A stretch of 10,089 nucleotides of DNA from Robiginitomaculum sp. (lineage in GTDB: Bacteria; Pseudomonadota; Alphaproteobacteria; Caulobacterales; Maricaulaceae): positions 1 through 10,089 of the forward strand of contig JAKIUV010000092.1 of NCBI GenBank assembly GCA_021647375.1. The letters are read 5' to 3'. Each line of letters begins with the position of its first letter. Positions within the stretch are counted from its first letter, which is position 1. Shown piece after piece: positions 7,077 to 10,089 of the stretch. The position numbers and the translations under genes were made by a program. The notes beneath the pieces were generated by a model. The model did no database searches. It worked only from the letters and a program-made list of their open reading frames with translations, and had not been told where the DNA came from.

Positions 7077-7214
7077 ATGGACACTTTAAAATGGCTACTC
7101 AATGCAAGCCTTCTCATAGCATTCATGTTTTTGGGGCTGAAAGCCGAAGACAAAAAGAACCACAAGGACGGCGAGAAATCACAAAAATCTGTGATGATGC
7201 GCATTATTGGCTAG
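7077..7214 (+). CDS. Small single-TM protein, 45 residues
   Basis: This short frame starts at an ATG with GGGGA (7068-7072) four bases upstream, the same style of site as the protease gene. An upstream in-frame ATG at 6990 would add 29 polar residues and has no clear site. The product begins MDTLKWLLNASLLIAFMF, one membrane-spanning helix near residues 5-22, followed by a Lys/Asp/Glu-rich tail and a hydrophobic end (SVMMRIIG). A weak promoter candidate (TTGCAA 7006-7011, TACATA 7028-7033) lies before it. No family was recognised. It lies between the GT-C gene and a convergent small gene, and could be a membrane-anchored adaptor or a spurious frame. Confidence 0.5.
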   Translation: MDTLKWLLNASLLIAFMFLGLKAEDKKNHKDGEKSQKSVMMRIIG

Positions 7215-7266
7215 GCCAGACTAAACGCCCAATTCGGCAAAGCTAGGCTACTAGGCTAAATCAAAC

Positions 7267-7503
7267 CTAAGTTTGAGCAGCCTTGCGCCCTTGTTGGGTC
7301 AAGCGACAAACCAGCCATTCTGGCTTGAGCGGATTGGCAAACCATCGCTTGGCATAGCCCTTTTTGATGCAAGCGAGTATAGTTCTGCTGTCAATCTCCT
7401 GACCTCGACCATCAAATAGCGGCAGTTTACCGCCAGGTTGGTCTAGCCCCATACGCAAATATGATTGTTCTTGCGCCGTCAAGCGCGTCATTACTTTGGC
7501 CAT
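7267..7503 (-). CDS. Small basic protein, 78 residues, unknown function
   Basis: The start at 7503 (MAKVMTRLTAQEQ) is preceded by GGGGGG four bases upstream; a further in-frame ATG at 7530 adds nine residues with a poorer context. The product is soluble. It has an N-terminal helix (LTAQEQSYLRMGL), a conserved-looking turn (QPGGKLPLFD), a helix (SRTILACIKKGYAKRW) and WFANPLKPEWLVCRLTQQG at the end. The pattern of helices with a final LT..G turn is reminiscent of a small winged-helix fold, but no known DNA-binding family was identified. The stop at 7267-7269 sits in a TCAAAC-CTAA-GTTTGA inverted repeat (7261-7276) where it converges with the 45-residue gene. Confidence 0.65.
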   Translation of the reverse strand: MAKVMTRLTAQEQSYLRMGLDQPGGKLPLFDGRGQEIDSRTILACIKKGYAKRWFANPLKPEWLVCRLTQQGRKAAQT

Positions 7504-7594
7504 AAGGCCCCCCTTTTCCAATTCACCCACTGGGTAAAGTCTTGTTTAACCTTTTCCCTTAGTGATGTTCAGTATAGGATAAACTCACGAATAT

Positions 7595-7623
7595 TTCCCT
7601 AACGGGGGTAAAATCGCTATAAA
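7595..7623 (+). promoter_or_regulatory. Candidate promoter for the coiled-coil protein gene
   Basis: TATAAA (7618-7623, five of six) is preceded by TTCCCT (7595-7600, three of six) with a 17-base spacer. Transcription would begin about 16 bases before the ATG at 7646. No good ribosome binding site is visible there, which fits a very short leader. The rest of 7504-7645 shows nothing else convincing. Confidence 0.25.
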
Positions 7624-7645
7624 TGCAAGATTTGGCAGATAAAAA

Positions 7646-9913
7646 ATGAAAATAACCAGTATAGAAACGGATATCAGTGACGGTTTATCAGCCGATAAAA
7701 CGAAGGATACACTGGAGTTGACCAAACCCGTTGTCCAAAAAGCGGCAGAACAAACGCCAAAAGCCCCTGCGCTACCCGAGGCCTTGGCGAGCAAAGCGCC
7801 AAATTCACCCCAAGCCCAAGCTTTCTCTGCACCGCAGGGAGATACGCCAAATTATGACTGGCTGAAGAAACTAACGATTATCACCGTCATATTCTGGATC
7901 GCCCTCGTAGCAGGGCTTTTGTTTGCGGTGCTAAAAATTGGTGCCAATTGGCAATCCTATTCCGCCTTGCAATGGACAACCATTATTGGCTTAATCATAG
8001 GCCCTGCCCTGTTAATATTTGTGGCTGGCTATGCCCTCAAACAATTGGCGGAAATATCCGGCCAAGCCCATACCCTTGCCCAAACGGCCAATGCCCTGAT
8101 TTCGCCCGATGATAGGGTTATTGGCAAAAGCAAAATTATGGCAGCCGCCATTGCTTCACAAGTCGATGAGGTTAATGAAAAGCTCAACATAGCCGTCGGG
8201 CAACTGTCCTCTATGGAAGATGTTATCAAGAACCAAACCCAAGCCCTGGATACGGCCAATGCAGGGTCGCGCGAAACAGTTGATAAGATCAACGCGTCGG
8301 TCGAGAGCCAAAATGCAACGCTTAAATCCATGACAGCGTCCCTTGATGACAGTATGGAATCCTTATCGACAAACTTAACCATGCACACCGACAATCTTGC
8401 CAAATCTGTACAAATCGCCGAACAAAAGATTAAGGAAGCCCGGATCAGCGTCGAAGGTGCCACTGCGAAAATCAACTCGGCGTCCGATATTGTCCACGCA
8501 AACACCGTTCAAGCTTCTGCTACACTCAGTGCGAGCCATGAAGACATCAAATCGCTCGGCGATATTATCCGCCTTCGTTCCGAAGAGTTGGACGACGTAT
8601 ACAAAAAGCACGCAGGCGAATTAACCGCTATGATTGAGCATCTGCGCGACGAACAAACAGCTCTAGGGGCGAGCATGGAACAAAGGCTTGTGAAAATGCG
8701 AAATCTGTCCTTGTCGGCGCAAGCCAGTGCCGAAAGCCTGTCCAATGCCTCCAAATCCGGTAAGGAAACCATCGAAGCTTTGGCTGCCGCCGCATCCCTC
8801 GCGGATGGTGCCGTTAAAACCCGGTTTGCTGAAATGCGCGATATGGTGCAATATTCCACTGAGCACGCCCAGAGCATTAGCGATATGGCTGCCAAGCGTG
8901 TACAAGACAGCCTTGAATTAACCCGCAAAGAAATCATCCGCATTGAGCAAGAAATGGCCGACTTGCAAAGCCGTATTGGTGATAAGAAACACAAATCGTT
9001 GGAACTTGTACCAGAGGAGCCGACTGCACTTGAACCCGAAACATCAGATGCGCGACCGACAAAAAACACCAAAAAACGCACAAGGTTAATGCTAAAGCCT
9101 ATAATCGACATTGGGCACGACAAACCTAACCTTGACACGGAACCCGACCCGGCAGAGGAACCAGTTGAAATATTCAATCCGGAACCAATTTCTACTATTG
9201 TAGAACAGACACCCCAAGAGCAGACATCAAAAGAGCAGGCGCACCAGGAACAGGCACCTCTTGATTTAGGCGGACAAATGATTGAACCGGACATGATCCG
9301 GCAGACAATGGAGCCGCTGGAGCCTGCACCACTTGATATACCCACGGCGAACACAAAAGCGGAACAAACATCCGAGCCAACGCCCCCTTCTGCTGACGAG
9401 GCAGTGCGCCGCACCGCCCCTTTGGAGGAACCCAATAAACCAAAAGCAAAATCTGGCCTGTTTCGTAATTTGTTTGGTGGGCGCGGTGACGAAAAAGAAC
9501 CGTCTGCACTTGATATAGTCGGTAAAACTGTAGCTCCAGAACCCTTGAACACAAACCCACCACCAACGGACGACGAAATCCTCATTGCAGACCTAGCACA
9601 ACTTGGTCTGTCTGCAAATGCTGTGGTCGACGAAGGCTGCATCATCGAAGCCACCAATGCGCGAGCCGCCAATGGCCATGAAGCTATGAGCCGCTGTGTG
9701 GTGGCACGCTTGAAAAACCCGGTCGAGCATTTGGTAAAATCGCTCACTGTCGATGATGCGCTCAGTGACAAAGCAATCGTCTTTGCTACCCGTTTTGACC
9801 GAACAATAGAACTTCTAGCCAGTGACCGGGAAGCCATCCGCACCCGGTTGGAAAGCGAAAAAGGTCGCGCCTATCTCTTATGCGATGCGGCATTAAATTA
9901 TGGCCGCGTGTAA
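7646..9913 (+). CDS. TipN-like membrane-anchored coiled-coil protein
   Basis: This 755-residue protein has a disordered, Ala/Pro-rich N-terminus (1-70) and two membrane helices close together (about 75-96 and 111-130). A long Ala/Ser/Glu-rich coiled coil follows (about 131-445, for example EQKIKEARISVEGATAKI). Next is a Pro/Glu/Thr-rich linker (450-640) with a basic cluster at 472-480 and SGLFRNLFGG at 603-612. The compact C-terminal domain (641-755) ends RAYLLCDAALNYGRV. Two N-terminal helices followed by a long coiled coil is the layout of TipN, the new-pole marker of Caulobacter that positions division and flagellar machinery and affects ParA-driven segregation. I infer a TipN-like polar scaffold from layout and general likeness, not from a decisive motif. 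It lacks HAMP or chemoreceptor-tip signatures. The start is the first ATG of the frame; its ribosome site is poor. Confidence 0.6.
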   Translation: MKITSIETDISDGLSADKTKDTLELTKPVVQKAAEQTPKAPALPEALASKAPNSPQAQAFSAPQGDTPNYDWLKKLTIITVIFWIALVAGLLFAVLKIGANWQSYSALQWTTIIGLIIGPALLIFVAGYALKQLAEISGQAHTLAQTANALISPDDRVIGKSKIMAAAIASQVDEVNEKLNIAVGQLSSMEDVIKNQTQALDTANAGSRETVDKINASVESQNATLKSMTASLDDSMESLSTNLTMHTDNLAKSVQIAEQKIKEARISVEGATAKINSASDIVHANTVQASATLSASHEDIKSLGDIIRLRSEELDDVYKKHAGELTAMIEHLRDEQTALGASMEQRLVKMRNLSLSAQASAESLSNASKSGKETIEALAAAASLADGAVKTRFAEMRDMVQYSTEHAQSISDMAAKRVQDSLELTRKEIIRIEQEMADLQSRIGDKKHKSLELVPEEPTALEPETSDARPTKNTKKRTRLMLKPIIDIGHDKPNLDTEPDPAEEPVEIFNPEPISTIVEQTPQEQTSKEQAHQEQAPLDLGGQMIEPDMIRQTMEPLEPAPLDIPTANTKAEQTSEPTPPSADEAVRRTAPLEEPNKPKAKSGLFRNLFGGRGDEKEPSALDIVGKTVAPEPLNTNPPPTDDEILIADLAQLGLSANAVVDEGCIIEATNARAANGHEAMSRCVVARLKNPVEHLVKSLTVDDALSDKAIVFATRFDRTIELLASDREAIRTRLESEKGRAYLLCDAALNYGRV
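9200..9259 (+). repeat. Four 15-bp degenerate coding repeats (xEQxx pentads)
   Basis: Residues 519-538 of the coiled-coil protein are four consecutive pentads: VEQTP, QEQTS, KEQAH and QEQAP. Each is encoded by 15 bases with the central Glu-Gln written GAA or GAG then CAG. They lie in the disordered Pro/Glu-rich linker and probably reflect slippage that changes linker length. Confidence 0.7.
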
Positions 9914-9923
9914 CACCTATTTT

Positions 9924-10031
9924 GTAGCACTTCAATGCGCCCTACTGTAGCACCTCAATGCGCCCTACTGTAGCACCTCAATGCGCCCTACTGTGGCACC
10001 TCAATGCGCCCTACTGTAGCACCTCAATGCG
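9924..10031. repeat. 23-bp tandem repeat, four full copies and one partial
   Basis: Copies run 9924-9946, 9947-9969, 9970-9992, 9993-10015 and 10016-10031 (partial, 16 bases). The unit begins GTAGCACCTCAATGCG and ends CCCTACT. Copy 1 has one change (CTTCAA for CCTCAA) and copy 4 one (GTGGC for GTAGC). A decayed half copy (GTAACACCT) appears at 9910-9918, across the stop codon of the coiled-coil gene. The array fills the space between two convergent genes and its last copies form the 3' end of the minus-strand gene. Confidence 0.95.
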
Positions 10032-10089
10032 AATGGATTTAAGCTCCATGGTTTCGCCTTTGCCTTCGTCACCGGGCCAAATACCAATA
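10011..10089 (-). CDS. 3' end of an unidentified minus-strand gene (partial)
   Basis: Read on the minus strand, the window edge to 10011 is an open frame ending in TAG. The last residues read GIWPGDEGKGETMELK followed by SIRIEVLQ. The gene's start lies outside the window. Too little is present to name it; the acidic, Gly-rich turn and the final beta-strand-like IRIEVL suggest a folded C-terminal beta domain. The final codons (RIEVLQ and stop) are the first copy of the 23-bp tandem repeat that continues past the stop. It converges on the coiled-coil protein gene. Confidence 0.7.
   Translation of the reverse strand, partial: IGIWPGDEGKGETMELKSIRIEVLQ

Noticed and set aside
7211..7276. Repeated CTAGGC (7211, 7243, 7251) and the TCAAAC/GTTTGA inverted repeat as a terminator or attachment site
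   Set aside because: The hexamers are too short and the six-pair AT-rich stem has no T run, so neither supports a confident call beyond a note at the gene end.
8509..9843. A 444-codon open frame on the minus strand opposite the coiled-coil gene
   Set aside because: Its product is Ser/Arg/Cys-rich with no recognisable domain, as expected for the complement of an Ala/Glu/Gln-rich coding sequence. The plus-strand product has a coherent membrane and coiled-coil layout.
9924..10031. CRISPR array
   Set aside because: The 23-bp units abut directly with no spacers, and one copy is part of a coding sequence, so this is a simple tandem repeat.

Overview
The window looks like chromosomal DNA of a moderate-GC alphaproteobacterium, most likely from the Caulobacterales/Maricaulales side (Hyphomonadaceae- or Robiginitomaculum-like). 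Four things point there. The peroxiredoxin has an Irr/ICE-like palindrome upstream. GANTC, the CcrM methylation site, is strongly depleted and what remains clusters just before start codons. A TipN-like two-TM coiled-coil protein is present. The GT-C-type membrane protein is of a kind I associate with alphaproteobacteria. No phage, transposon, CRISPR, rRNA or tRNA was seen. Genes are closely packed and no stretch above 200 bases lacks a gene.

Layout: 1-194 is the leader of a Prx5-type peroxiredoxin gene (195-719, +). This gene converges, through a two-way hairpin terminator, on a minus-strand pair: an HPt phosphotransfer protein (2365-2727) followed by a stand-alone Aas-type acyl-ACP/acyl-CoA synthetase (771-2321). 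Divergent from the pair is a secreted, extremely Arg/Asp/His-rich protein (2829-3797, +) ending in a strong terminator. Next is a likely two-gene unit on the plus strand: a CPBP (CAAX-type) intramembrane protease (3929-5113), whose stop overlaps the TTG start of a large GT-C/STT3-like membrane protein (5110-6963). A 45-residue single-TM protein (7077-7214, +) and a 78-residue basic protein (7267-7503, -) converge. The last large gene is a 755-residue TipN-like membrane-anchored coiled-coil protein (7646-9913, +). It converges on the 3' end of a minus-strand gene (10011 to the window edge), with a 23-bp tandem repeat between them.

Themes: envelope and polarity functions dominate (phospholipid acyl recycling, membrane protease, lipid-linked sugar transfer, polar scaffold), alongside oxidative defence and phosphorelay signalling. 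The genes do not form one obvious pathway and I see no convincing new multi-gene system. The signals that best deserve a second look are the tandem repeat, which duplicates the stop-codon end of a gene, the GANTC distribution, the 17-bp palindrome ahead of the peroxiredoxin, and the stand-alone Aas synthetase behind an orphan HPt.
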